The notes under the pieces are model-generated. The model had not been told where the DNA came from. It searched no databases and saw nothing but the letters and a program-made list of their open reading frames with translations. This document shows positions 27,001 to 35,159 of a stretch of 64,000 nt of DNA, piece after piece. The translations under genes and the position numbers were made by a program. Within the stretch, counting starts at the first letter, position 1; the number at the start of each line of letters is the position of its first letter. The DNA is from Hymenobacter sp. HSC-4F20 (GTDB lineage: Bacteria; Bacteroidota; Bacteroidia; Cytophagales; Hymenobacteraceae): contig NZ_JAHZTD010000003.1 in NCBI RefSeq assembly GCF_019599275.1, positions 186,001 through 250,000 on the forward strand, given 5' to 3'.

Positions 27001-27838
27001 AGAGCACCTAACAAATCCGTTTGACAGCCCGAAAGACAATGAGGATACAGGCCAGTTTGGTGAAGGCGAAGTGAATATCGGCGCGTCGTTCATAGCGCAC
27101 GCGCAAGCGGTTGACCCAGGAAAAGGTGCGTTTCACGACCCAGTGGTGAGGGCCCAGCTGCTGGCTGGATGCCACGCCGCGGCGGGCAATGCGACTATTG
27201 ATGCCGCGTTTGCGCAGCGCCAGGTGGCATTTTTTGCAGTCGCAGCCTTTGTCCGCGTGTAGCTTCTGCGGGCGCTTGCGCGGCCGGCCGCGGGCCTAGC
27301 GCACGGGCACTGCCGCGTCAAGTAGTGAATCGAACACGGTCGAATCGTGGCAGTTGGCTGCGCTCAATTTGACCGCCAGCGGCGTCCCCCGCCGATCAAC
27401 GAGCAGGGGACGCTTGGTGCCCGGCTTGCCCCGGTCCGTCGGATTAGGACCCGTCTGTGCCCCCTTTTGCGGCCGGGATGCTTTGTGCGTCTAGGCTAGC
27501 ACAGCTCCAGTCCAATTGCCCCGCCACACTGAGCCGCTCAAGCACTACCTGATGCAGGTGCTGCCAGACCCCGGCCTCGTGCCAATCGCGCAACCGCCGC
27601 CAACAGGGCATACCCGAGCCGTAGCCTATTTCGGCCGGCAACATCTTATAAGACAGGCCGCTACGTAGGACAAATAAAATACCGGGCAGCGCGGCGCGGT
27701 CCTTGACGCGCGGCCGGCCGCCTTTCGGCTGCGGTGGTGTAGGCGGGAGCAACGGCGCTAGAACCGCCCACAACTCATCAGAAGCTAGGTGCTGTGTCAT
27801 GCTATCAGCATACGTAAATAGGTTTTGCTAGGTGCTCT
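27001..27838 (-). mobile_element. IS5-family (IS427-like) insertion sequence, degenerate
   Basis: An 838-bp element bounded by near-perfect inverted ends (AGAGCACCTAACAAA at the left, the complement AGAGCACCTAGCAAAA at the right) and flanked by TA on both sides, a likely 2-bp target duplication. It carries one split transposase reading on the minus strand. The right end joins directly to the last codons of a glycosyltransferase remnant, so it inserted inside that gene. Confidence 0.85.
27010..27800 (-). pseudogene. IS5-family transposase, three inactivating changes
   Basis: The first part (27800-27444, MTQHLASDELWAVLAPLLPP...) is a normal IS427-type N-terminus with the first catalytic Asp in SLDAQS. 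At the A4G5 run near 27461 a +1 (or -2) shift is needed to continue into AQTGPNPTDRGKPGTKR; many relatives of this group split their transposase here, so this alone may be natural. The second part then has an in-frame TAG at 27298-27296, and the third catalytic residue, normally Glu in VVERTF, is Lys (27133-27131). Activity is very unlikely. Confidence 0.85.
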
Positions 27839-27844
27839 TAGTGG

Positions 27845-28380
27845 TTTCTGGTCGGTGTACAGGTTTTTCACAACGTGGAGCGAACGGCTACGGGCGGCAT
27901 CGAGGTCACGGCACACATACTCGCCAATAAGCCAAGGGCCGGCATTTGGAAGGCTGATACAAAAAGCAGCATCAGCGCCGTCCAAACTTCTACTTCAATA
28001 CCGCCAAATACCTTCACGGCCATGATGTAGAGGGCCTAGAGCAGGGCCACGATGCCCATTTCCACGCCCAGCACCGGAATGGCCCGAATCGGAAAAAAGG
28101 AAAACGCCAGAATTGAGTCGATGAATAGCTTGATCTTCTTCTGAATCGTCCAGCGCGACTTACCAATCTCCTGCTTGCGCCGCACGCAGGGAATGTTCCC
28201 GTAGGGGTAGCCCAGCCATACCATCAAGCAGAACAGGTTGCTGTTGCGCTCCTTCAACTCAAGAACATGCTCCCCTACCTGCCGGTAGAAAAACACAAAA
28301 TCGCCCCTCTGACCGGAATATTGGACAGAGCAATTCTCTTCATCAGCGCGTGAAAGGTCTTGGCAAAGTAATGGTGGATA
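27845..28380 (-). pseudogene. Remnant of GtrB-like glycosyltransferase
   Basis: Decayed copy of the intact gene at 29541-30479. Read in pieces it gives AKTFHALMKRIALSNIP, then after a frameshift FFYRQVGEHVLELKERNSN and RKQEIGKSRWTIQKKIKLF, a stop after GIVALL, and after another shift GEYVCRDLDAARSRSLHVVKN. These align in order to residues from about 145 to the end of the intact protein; the N-terminal half is missing. The IS element sits in codon CTA of the final KPL, replacing the natural stop. Confidence 0.88.
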
Positions 28381-28412
28381 ACTTGGGCATTGGAAGCAGG
28401 AAAAGGTAGGAA

Positions 28413-29519
28413 TTACGACTTAAAGAAGGTATGCAGGGCGTCGCTTACCCTATCTACTTCCGCAGCCGTCATGCTGGGCCACATAGGCAGGCTGAGGCAG
28501 GAAGTAGCCAGGTTTTCGGCAATGGGAAAATCCCCAGCTTTGAAGTTCATAAAGCGGTAGGCTTCCTGCAGGTGAGGCGGAATTGGGTAGTGAATCAGCG
28601 TGCCGATGCCCTGCTCGGCGAGATACTGCTGCAGGTCGTCACGTCGGCTGGTACGCACCACATACAGGTGGTAAACGTGGGTAGCCCCAGCGGCTACTGC
28701 AGGCAAGTGCACATCTGGAATGCTGGCCAACCGCTCATTATACAGCGCGGCCACTTCCTGGCGCTGACCGGTCCATTCTATCAGCATCGGCAACTTGGCG
28801 CTCAGCACGGCGGCCTGCAACTCATCGAGGCGGGAGTTGTGGCCAATTACCTCGTTGTAGTATTTCTGCTGCGAGCCGTAGTTGCGTAGCGTCCGCACTT
28901 TCTTGGCTAGGGCAGCATTGTTGGTCGTACTAGCGCCAGCGTCACCGAGGGCCCCCAGGTTCTTACCAGGGTAGAAACTGGTAGCATTCACATGGCCGAA
29001 GCTTCCGGTCAGTTGACCTTTGTAGGCAGCACCATGCGCTTGTGCGTTGTCTTCAATTACGTACAGGTTATGACGGTAAGCAACGTCCATAATAGCGTCC
29101 ATCTCGCAGGCTTGGCCATACAGATGAACCGGCATAATAGCACAGGTGCGGGAGGTGATAGCCGCCTCAAGCAGGTCTGGGTTAATGTTATAGGTATCTA
29201 GGCGCGGTTCAACGGGCACAATAGTAGCACCTACGTGGGATACAGCCAGCCAAGTGGCGATGTACGTATTACTAGGCACAATCACCTCATCACCCGATCC
29301 GATGTTAAGTGCTCGTAGCGAGAGTTCCAGTGCATCTAGCCCGTTACCTACTCCTATGCAGTACTGCACTTGATTGAAGGCGGCGTAAGCAGCTTCAAAC
29401 TGCTCAACCTCCTGGCCTAGCACATACCAATGGCTGTCGTATACCCGCGCTATGGCCGCTAGCACCTCTTCCCGAATAGCATCGTGCTGCCCGGAAAAAG
29501 AAAGAAAAGGAATTTGCAT
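28413..29519 (-). CDS. fdtB: dTDP-3-amino-3,6-dideoxyhexose transaminase (FdtB/QdtB-like)
   Basis: PLP enzyme of 368 residues that aminates the C3 keto sugar made by an FdtA-type isomerase. The FdtB/QdtB opening MQIPFLSFSGQHDAI, GNGLDALELSLRAL, EDNAQAHGAAYKG and the PLP lysine in SFYPGKNLGALGDAGA (about residue 187) are clear. With the FdtA-like and acetyltransferase genes nearby it would make dTDP-Fuc3NAc or dTDP-Qui3NAc. It starts 21 bp after the GT2 gene upstream. Confidence 0.87.
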   Translation of the reverse strand: MQIPFLSFSGQHDAIREEVLAAIARVYDSHWYVLGQEVEQFEAAYAAFNQVQYCIGVGNGLDALELSLRALNIGSGDEVIVPSNTYIATWLAVSHVGATIVPVEPRLDTYNINPDLLEAAITSRTCAIMPVHLYGQACEMDAIMDVAYRHNLYVIEDNAQAHGAAYKGQLTGSFGHVNATSFYPGKNLGALGDAGASTTNNAALAKKVRTLRNYGSQQKYYNEVIGHNSRLDELQAAVLSAKLPMLIEWTGQRQEVAALYNERLASIPDVHLPAVAAGATHVYHLYVVRTSRRDDLQQYLAEQGIGTLIHYPIPPHLQEAYRFMNFKAGDFPIAENLATSCLSLPMWPSMTAAEVDRVSDALHTFFKS

Positions 29520-29540
29520 AAGGTAGCTGTGCTGGCCTTG

Positions 29541-30479
29541 CTAGGCCAGTGGTTTACTTATTTCTTTCACCACATACAACGGCCGGTTGCGAGCGGCGTC
29601 GAGGCCACGCCAGACGTACTCGCCGATGATGCCGAGGGCCATCATCTGGAAGGCCGATACAAATAAGAGCACCACCATGAGCATGGTCCAGCCGGCGGGC
29701 TGGACCGTGCCGCTCAGCCGCAGCCCCACCAGGTACAATCCGTAGAGCAGTGCTGCCACCCCCAGGCAGATGCCGGTGGCTGAAATGGCTCGGATGGGGA
29801 AAAAGGAAAAAGACAGAAAAGAGTCCAGAAACAGCTTCACCTTCTTCGACAGCGTCCAGCGGGAAGTTCCGATTTCGCGGCGGCGGCGGGAGTATGGCAG
29901 GTTTACATAGGGGTAGCCCAGCCACGTCATCAGGTAAAACACATTGCTGTTGCGCTCCTGCAGGCGCACTACCTGCTCCCTCACCTGCTGATCGAACAGG
30001 ACGTAATCAAAGCCGCCCGGCGGGATATTGCGGAGGGCAAAGTGCCGCATCAGGCTATGAAACAGTTTAGCTAAAAGGGTACTAACAGCACCCTCCTGTC
30101 GGTCCTGGCGGTTACCGATAACCAGCGGGAAACCTTGCTGCCAGTAAGCGTACATAGCGGCCATCAGCTCGGGCGGGTCTTGCAGGTCGGCGGTGATGAT
30201 AACGTTACAGTCGCCGGTGGCGTGGGCCATGCCCGCTACAATGGCATTGTAGGAGCCTACATTGGCGGCCAGCTCCACTACCCTCACCCGCTCGGGGTGC
30301 TGCTGCTGGAAGGCGTGGAGGGCGGCTACTGTTCCATCACCGGAGGCATCATCTACCAGCACGTACTCAAAGGTGACCCCAGCCGGGAAACGGGCCTCGT
30401 TGGCAACCAGCGCCTGCATGGTAACGGGGATATTGGCCTCGTTGAAATAGCAGGGAATGATGATGGACAGTTTTGGCAT
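29541..30479 (-). CDS. Polyprenyl-phosphate GT2 (GtrB-like)
   Basis: A 312-residue membrane-anchored GT-A enzyme: SIIIPCYFNEANIPVTMQAL, VLVDDASGDGT, metal site ITADLQDPPELM and two C-terminal helices (about 230-252 and 267-290) before GEYVWRGLDAARNRPLYVV. It probably charges the lipid carrier with a sugar. It lies within the fdt gene set and has a decayed partial copy just beyond fdtB, indicating a past duplication of this segment. Confidence 0.9.
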   Translation of the reverse strand: MPKLSIIIPCYFNEANIPVTMQALVANEARFPAGVTFEYVLVDDASGDGTVAALHAFQQQHPERVRVVELAANVGSYNAIVAGMAHATGDCNVIITADLQDPPELMAAMYAYWQQGFPLVIGNRQDRQEGAVSTLLAKLFHSLMRHFALRNIPPGGFDYVLFDQQVREQVVRLQERNSNVFYLMTWLGYPYVNLPYSRRRREIGTSRWTLSKKVKLFLDSFLSFSFFPIRAISATGICLGVAALLYGLYLVGLRLSGTVQPAGWTMLMVVLLFVSAFQMMALGIIGEYVWRGLDAARNRPLYVVKEISKPLA

Positions 30480-30510
30480 GGGGGAAATTAAACAATTCGG
30501 ACGGGTCCTG

Positions 30511-31443
30511 CTACCGGGCCTGCCAGCTCAGCATATGCGTGAGGCCGCCCAGCCGGAAGCCCAGCACCTCGCAGTTATGGATTACGGCCCGGTTTGCGGC
30601 CTGGGTGGTCAGCAGGGCGTAGCGGCTGCCTCTTTGCTGCAAGTGCCACAGCGTTTCAGAAAGCAGCGGGCGGTGCCAGCCCTGATTTCGGGCGCCCACG
30701 GCCGCAAGCACTACCCGCCCCAGCCGGCAGCCCAGCTGCCGGGCATCCGGCGCCAAGTAGCTAATGGCCAAAAAACTATCGAGCGGCTCCTGCTGCGGCA
30801 CGAGAACCAGGTCGGTGTAGCCGAGCACAGTGGCCGCCGCATACTCGCCCAGAAAAGCGTCGCCTTGCTCGGGCGTGAAAAACGGGTCGGCGTGGAAACG
30901 GTCGGCAGGGTTGCGATTAGTGGCGGCAACGCGGCGCACGGCCTCCGCATCCTCCGCAGTAGCCTTCCGTACGGGGTTGCGGGTGGCCGGAATAGAATGC
31001 AGGGTATGATAGTAGTGCAGCCGGGTTTCTACGGTGGCCCAACCGGCGCGGCCCAGCGCAGCCAGCAGCACAACGTCGGGAGTTGCTACTTCACAGTAGC
31101 AGTGCTGCTGTGAAGTAGCGGCCAGGTGCCGGCTGAACTGCTGAACAGCTGCCGTTAGTTCGGGCAGCCGCACAGCCAGACCAAACACCACGGCCTGCAA
31201 GCGCGCCATTGCCCGACCAAAAAAAGCTGTATCCCAGGGCAGATGCCGGTACAGGAACACCACCTGCTGCTCCCCCACCCCCGCTGACCAGATGAAGTGC
31301 CCCGGGCGGCCAGCAAATTCCTGTAGCCGCTGCCAAACAAACTGCTCAAACACTGCGTCGGGTGCCAACCCTGGCAGGGCCGCGTAGGGCACGGCCGCCA
31401 GCAGGGCCGACTGGCGCGCTGCTACCTGCTCTGCGAACTGCAT
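30511..31443 (-). CDS. GNAT-type sugar N-acetyltransferase
   Basis: A 310-residue protein whose C-terminal half (about 165-310) is a GNAT fold resembling the WecD/TDP-fucosamine acetyltransferase group: RKATAEDAEAVRRVA, DPFFTPEQGDAFL, VGARNQGWHRPLL and ALLTTQAANRAVIHNCEVLGF. Start taken at ATG 31443, overlapping the FdtA-like gene by 22 bp, so coupled. Canonical FdtC/QdtC enzymes use a hexapeptide fold, so here a different acetyltransferase family seems to take that step. Role inferred from context. Confidence 0.75.
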   Translation of the reverse strand: MQFAEQVAARQSALLAAVPYAALPGLAPDAVFEQFVWQRLQEFAGRPGHFIWSAGVGEQQVVFLYRHLPWDTAFFGRAMARLQAVVFGLAVRLPELTAAVQQFSRHLAATSQQHCYCEVATPDVVLLAALGRAGWATVETRLHYYHTLHSIPATRNPVRKATAEDAEAVRRVAATNRNPADRFHADPFFTPEQGDAFLGEYAAATVLGYTDLVLVPQQEPLDSFLAISYLAPDARQLGCRLGRVVLAAVGARNQGWHRPLLSETLWHLQQRGSRYALLTTQAANRAVIHNCEVLGFRLGGLTHMLSWQAR

Positions 31444-31832
31444 ACCCGACGAAACTCGGCGTAGCTGCGGATATAGTCGGCCTCGGCGTAGGCCGTAGAG
31501 GCCAGCGTGAGCTGTACGGCCCCGGCCGAGTACTGCATGGTGTGCCAGCAGCAAGGCGGAATGTACACCCCCACGTCGGGCCGGTCCAAGACAAAAGTTT
31601 GCATCTCCTGGCCGGGCATTTCCGTCAGGACCACAATGCGGCCGGTAACAGCCAGCAATACCTGCTCTGTGCGGTAGTGCGCGTGCCGGCCCCTCACAAT
31701 GGTTTCCGGGGTGTTGTAGGTCCAGAACACTCGCTTTACCTCAAAGGGCGGGTCCTGCTGGTCAACTACTGATATATACCCCATATCGTCGGCGCCGATA
31801 CCGGGAAAAGAAAGAAGATGCGGCAGTTTCAT
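31422..31832 (-). CDS. fdtA: dTDP-4-keto-6-deoxyhexose 3,4-ketoisomerase (FdtA/QdtA-like)
   Basis: A 136-residue cupin of the WxcM C-terminal/FdtA family that moves the keto group of dTDP-4-keto-6-deoxyglucose from C4 to C3. The catalytic pair lies in RGRHAH (His50, His52), with VYIPPCCWHTMQY closing the barrel. FdtA and QdtA give galacto and gluco products respectively and I cannot decide between them. I start it at MKLPHLLSF (31832); the frame continues upstream without family similarity. Confidence 0.88.
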   Translation of the reverse strand: MKLPHLLSFPGIGADDMGYISVVDQQDPPFEVKRVFWTYNTPETIVRGRHAHYRTEQVLLAVTGRIVVLTEMPGQEMQTFVLDRPDVGVYIPPCCWHTMQYSAGAVQLTLASTAYAEADYIRSYAEFRRVCSSQSR

Positions 31833-31864
31833 AGTGTAGTTGGGCGGCGTAGCGGCACCGGGCC

Positions 31865-31907
31865 CGGAAAAATAAGAAAAGCCGGCTGCTTTCGTCAACC
31901 GGCTTTT
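31865..31907 (-). terminator. Terminator after the uxs/ugd pair
   Basis: Stem AAAAGCCGG/CCGGCTTTT with a 13-nt loop; on the minus strand it is followed by TTTTCTTATTTTT. It separates the UDP-sugar genes from the fdtA-led genes. Confidence 0.75.
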
Positions 31908-31934
31908 CGCTACAGTATAAGCGGCGCTCAGGCG

Positions 31935-32921
31935 CTAGAACGTGCGCGGGGTGTTATCAACCTGGCCGGTTACTACGCCGGGCACATGCTCCCGGAAGTA
32001 TTCCAGGGTCCGGCGCAGGCCTTCCGCACGGTCTACTTTCGGCTCCCAGCCCAATACCTCTTTAGCCTTGGTGATGTCGGGCCGGCGCTTCATGGGGTCG
32101 TTTTCGGGTAGCGGGCGGTAGTCGGGCTTGAACTCTACGCCGGTGAGGCGGGCAATTTCCTCGCCGAACTCCTTGATGGTGATTTCCGACGGGTTGCCGA
32201 TGTTCACGGGCAGGTGGTAATCGCTCAGCAACAGGCGGTAAATACCTTCAACCAGGTCGTCGACATAGCAGAACGAGCGGGTTTGGGAACCGTCGCCGAA
32301 CACTGTCAGGTTTTCACCGCGCAGGGCCTGCGAGAGGAAAGCGGGTAGTACGCGGCCGTCGTTGAGGCGCATGCGCGGGCCATAGGTATTGAAGATGCGC
32401 ACAATACGGGTTTCCAGCCCGTGGTGATTGTGGTAAGCCATAGTAATGGCCTCCTGGAAACGCTTGGCTTCGTCGTAGCAGCCGCGGGGACCTACGGGGT
32501 TCACGTTGCCGAAGTACTCTTCTACTTGGGGGTGAATTTCCGGGTCGCCGTACACTTCTGAAGTGCTGGCAATCAGCATGCGCGCGCCCTTCACGCGGGC
32601 CAGGCCCAGCAGGTTATGGGTGCCCAGCGAGCCGACCTTCAGGGTCTGAATCGGAATTTTGAGGTAGTCGATGGGCGAAGCTGGCGAGGCAAAGTGCAGG
32701 ATGTAGTCCAGCTTGCCGGGCACGAATACAAATTTCGATACATCGTGATGATGAAACTCGAAATTCTCCTTGCCGAACAGGTGCTGAATGTTTTCCAGGT
32801 CACCCGTCACCAGGTTATCCATGGCAATGACGTGGTAGCCTTCCGCCAGGAACCGGTCGCAGAGGTGGGAGCCCAGGAAGCCCGCTCCGCCGGTAATAAG
32901 TACGCGTTTCTTATCTGACAT
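31935..32921 (-). CDS. UDP-glucuronate decarboxylase (UDP-xylose synthase)
   Basis: SDR enzyme of 328 residues that converts UDP-GlcA to UDP-xylose. It shows the NAD-binding GGAGFLGSHL (about 11-20), ASPASPIDYLK, STSEVYGDPEIHPQ and the active-site Tyr-x3-Lys in CYDEAKRFQE (about 147-156), which with RIFNTYGPRM is typical of the UXS group. Directly downstream of ugd (45 bp), giving the two-step route UDP-Glc to UDP-GlcA to UDP-Xyl. Confidence 0.92.
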   Translation of the reverse strand: MSDKKRVLITGGAGFLGSHLCDRFLAEGYHVIAMDNLVTGDLENIQHLFGKENFEFHHHDVSKFVFVPGKLDYILHFASPASPIDYLKIPIQTLKVGSLGTHNLLGLARVKGARMLIASTSEVYGDPEIHPQVEEYFGNVNPVGPRGCYDEAKRFQEAITMAYHNHHGLETRIVRIFNTYGPRMRLNDGRVLPAFLSQALRGENLTVFGDGSQTRSFCYVDDLVEGIYRLLLSDYHLPVNIGNPSEITIKEFGEEIARLTGVEFKPDYRPLPENDPMKRRPDITKAKEVLGWEPKVDRAEGLRRTLEYFREHVPGVVTGQVDNTPRTF

Positions 32922-32966
32922 GTGAATGAGAGTTAACCGAGGTAAAAGGTAGTGCCAGCCGGCAGA

Positions 32967-34304
32967 CTAAGCGGGCTCGTGGTGGGCCGTCTTGATGCCG
33001 ATGCAGTGGTAGGCGTAGCCAGCGGCTTGCAGTTCAGCGGCATCGTAGATGTTACGGCCGTCGAAGATGACTTTCTGCTTCAGCAAGCGGCTCATCACCT
33101 CGAAGTTGGGTACCCGGAACTCGGGCCACTCAGTTACTACCAGCAAGGCGTCGGCATCAATGAGAGCTTCCATCTGATCCTTGGCGTAGGTTATCCGGTC
33201 GCCAAGGGAGTGCTTGGCTTCCTCCATTGCCACGGGGTCGTAAGCCGTTACCGTGCAGCCTTCGGCCAGCAGCTTCTCGATGATAACCAGCGAGGGAGCC
33301 TCGCGCATGTCGTCGGTCTTGGGCTTAAAGGAAAGGCCCCATACGGCCATTTTCTTACCCTTCAGGTCGCCGCCGAAGTGCTTCTGTACTTTATTGAACA
33401 GCACTTCCTTCTGGCCTTCGTTTACGCTTTCCACGGCTTGCAGTACCTGCATCTGGTAGCCGTTTTCGGCAGCCGTCTTGATGAGCGCCTTTACGTCTTT
33501 GGGGAAGCAGGAGCCACCGTAGCCGATACCAGGGTAAATGAACTTGGTGCCAATCCGGGCATCGGAGCCAATGCCTTTGCGCACCATGTTCACATCGGCC
33601 CCCATGATTTCGCAGAGGTTGGCAATGTCGTTCATAAACGAAATCTTCGTAGCCAACATCGAGTTAGCCGCATATTTTGTCATTTCTGCCGACGGAATGT
33701 CCATGAAGATGATGGGGTGGCCGTTCAGCAGGAAGGGCTTGTACAGGCGGCTCATTACCTCCTCGGCCCGCTCCGACGACACGCCCACCACAATGCGGTC
33801 GGGCTTCAGGAAGTCATCAATGGCGGCGCCTTCCTTCAGGAACTCAGGGTTGGAAGCTACATCGAACTCGATGGTTTCGCCGCGACGGGCCAGAGCGTCC
33901 TCGATTTCCTTTCGCACCTTGGCGGCCGTACCTACCGGCACCGTGCTTTTGGTCACAATAACGCCGTAGCTGGTCATGTTCTCGCCGATGGCGCGGGCCA
34001 CTGCCAGCACGTATTTCAGGTCCGCCGAGCCGTCCTCACCGGGAGGGGTACCTACGGCAATAAAGGCTACGTCGCAGCCTTTAATGGCCTCGCTCAGGTT
34101 AGTGGAGAAGTGCAAACGGCCCGCCGCCACATTGCGCGATACCATTTCCTCCAGACCGGGCTCGTAAATCGGTAGGATGCCCTTGTGCAGGTTGTCAATT
34201 TTGCGCTGATCGATATCAATGCAAGTAACATCGATGCCGACCTCCGCAAAGCAAGTTCCTGTTACAAGGCCTACATAGCCTGTGCCTACAACTGCAATTT
34301 TCAT
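32967..34304 (-). CDS. ugd: UDP-glucose 6-dehydrogenase
   Basis: Oxidises UDP-glucose to UDP-glucuronate with two NAD+. The 445-residue protein starts MKIAVVGTGYVGLVTGTCFA with the NAD loop; the catalytic Cys lies in GYGGSCFPKDVKAL (about residue 261), and ESTVPVGT-like TKSTVPVGTAAKV is present. An upstream in-frame ATG at 34349 is rejected because the Rossmann strand begins at 34304. Operon with the decarboxylase. Confidence 0.95.
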   Translation of the reverse strand: MKIAVVGTGYVGLVTGTCFAEVGIDVTCIDIDQRKIDNLHKGILPIYEPGLEEMVSRNVAAGRLHFSTNLSEAIKGCDVAFIAVGTPPGEDGSADLKYVLAVARAIGENMTSYGVIVTKSTVPVGTAAKVRKEIEDALARRGETIEFDVASNPEFLKEGAAIDDFLKPDRIVVGVSSERAEEVMSRLYKPFLLNGHPIIFMDIPSAEMTKYAANSMLATKISFMNDIANLCEIMGADVNMVRKGIGSDARIGTKFIYPGIGYGGSCFPKDVKALIKTAAENGYQMQVLQAVESVNEGQKEVLFNKVQKHFGGDLKGKKMAVWGLSFKPKTDDMREAPSLVIIEKLLAEGCTVTAYDPVAMEEAKHSLGDRITYAKDQMEALIDADALLVVTEWPEFRVPNFEVMSRLLKQKVIFDGRNIYDAAELQAAGYAYHCIGIKTAHHEPA

Positions 34305-34367
34305 GTAAGTGGGAAAATAAGGGGGAAAAAAGAGCCAAAGGCTCACCATGAAATCTGGAGAGAGGGC

Positions 34368-35099
34368 CTACTTGAAAAGACCATATCTGATGATGCAATA
34401 AATAGCCCGAAAGCCGTCGCGCCAGCCAATCTTCTTACCCTCGGCGTAGGTCCGGCCGTAGTAGCTGATGCCGACCTCGTAGATGCGTACATTAGGTACG
34501 CGCGCTATTTTAATAGTTACTTCGGGCTCAAAGCCAAAGCGCTTTTCCTCCAGGTGAAGCCCCTGCACAATATCGCGCCGAAACAGCTTGTAGCAGGTTT
34601 CCATATCGGTCAGGTTCAGGTTGGAAAAGGCATTGCACAGCATCGTCAGCCAATGGTTGCCGATGCTATGCCAGAAAAATAAAATTCGGTGTGGCTTACC
34701 CCCGATAAAGCGGGAGCCATATACCACATCGGCTACCCCCCGCAGGACGGGGCGAAGCAGAATATTGTACTCTTCCGGATCATACTCCAGATCAGCGTCC
34801 TGAATCACGAGGTAGTCGCCGGTAGCTTTCCGGATGCCGGTGTGCAGGGCAGCTCCTTTCCCCTGGTTAACGTCGTGCTTGTAGTACTGAATTGGCAGTT
34901 CCGGATTAGCCGCTATGTACTGCTGCACCGCTTCCTCGGTGTTGTCGCGCGAGCAGTCGTTTACAATCAGCACCTCCTTCGTGAAGCCCCCTAGCAGCTG
35001 CACCTCCTTAATCTGATCCAAAATAAGGTGAATAGTAGCTCCTTCGTTGTAAGCCGGAATAACAATGGAAAGCTTACGTGGGGTACCTACTGGGGTCAT
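34368..35099 (-). CDS. Dolichyl-phosphate-mannose-synthase-like GT2
   Basis: A 243-residue soluble GT-A enzyme of the DPM1 type: LSIVIPAYNEGATIHLILDQ, LIVNDCSRDNTEEAV, metal-site IQDADLEYDPEEY and VYGSRFIGGKPHR. It lacks the C-terminal helices of GtrB-like relatives. Similar proteins in Bacteroidota are annotated only generally; sugar and lipid acceptor unknown. Sits between asnB and ugd, all in the same direction. Confidence 0.88.
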   Translation of the reverse strand: MTPVGTPRKLSIVIPAYNEGATIHLILDQIKEVQLLGGFTKEVLIVNDCSRDNTEEAVQQYIAANPELPIQYYKHDVNQGKGAALHTGIRKATGDYLVIQDADLEYDPEEYNILLRPVLRGVADVVYGSRFIGGKPHRILFFWHSIGNHWLTMLCNAFSNLNLTDMETCYKLFRRDIVQGLHLEEKRFGFEPEVTIKIARVPNVRIYEVGISYYGRTYAEGKKIGWRDGFRAIYCIIRYGLFK

Positions 35100-35159
35100 A
35101 CTCTTGGGTAACGAGAAACAAACTGTTGCGAGGAATTCAAACTACTAAAAGGCTGCCTG

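Noticed and set aside
32952..34175. 407-residue plus-strand frame over ugd
   Set aside because: Shadow of a strongly conserved gene.
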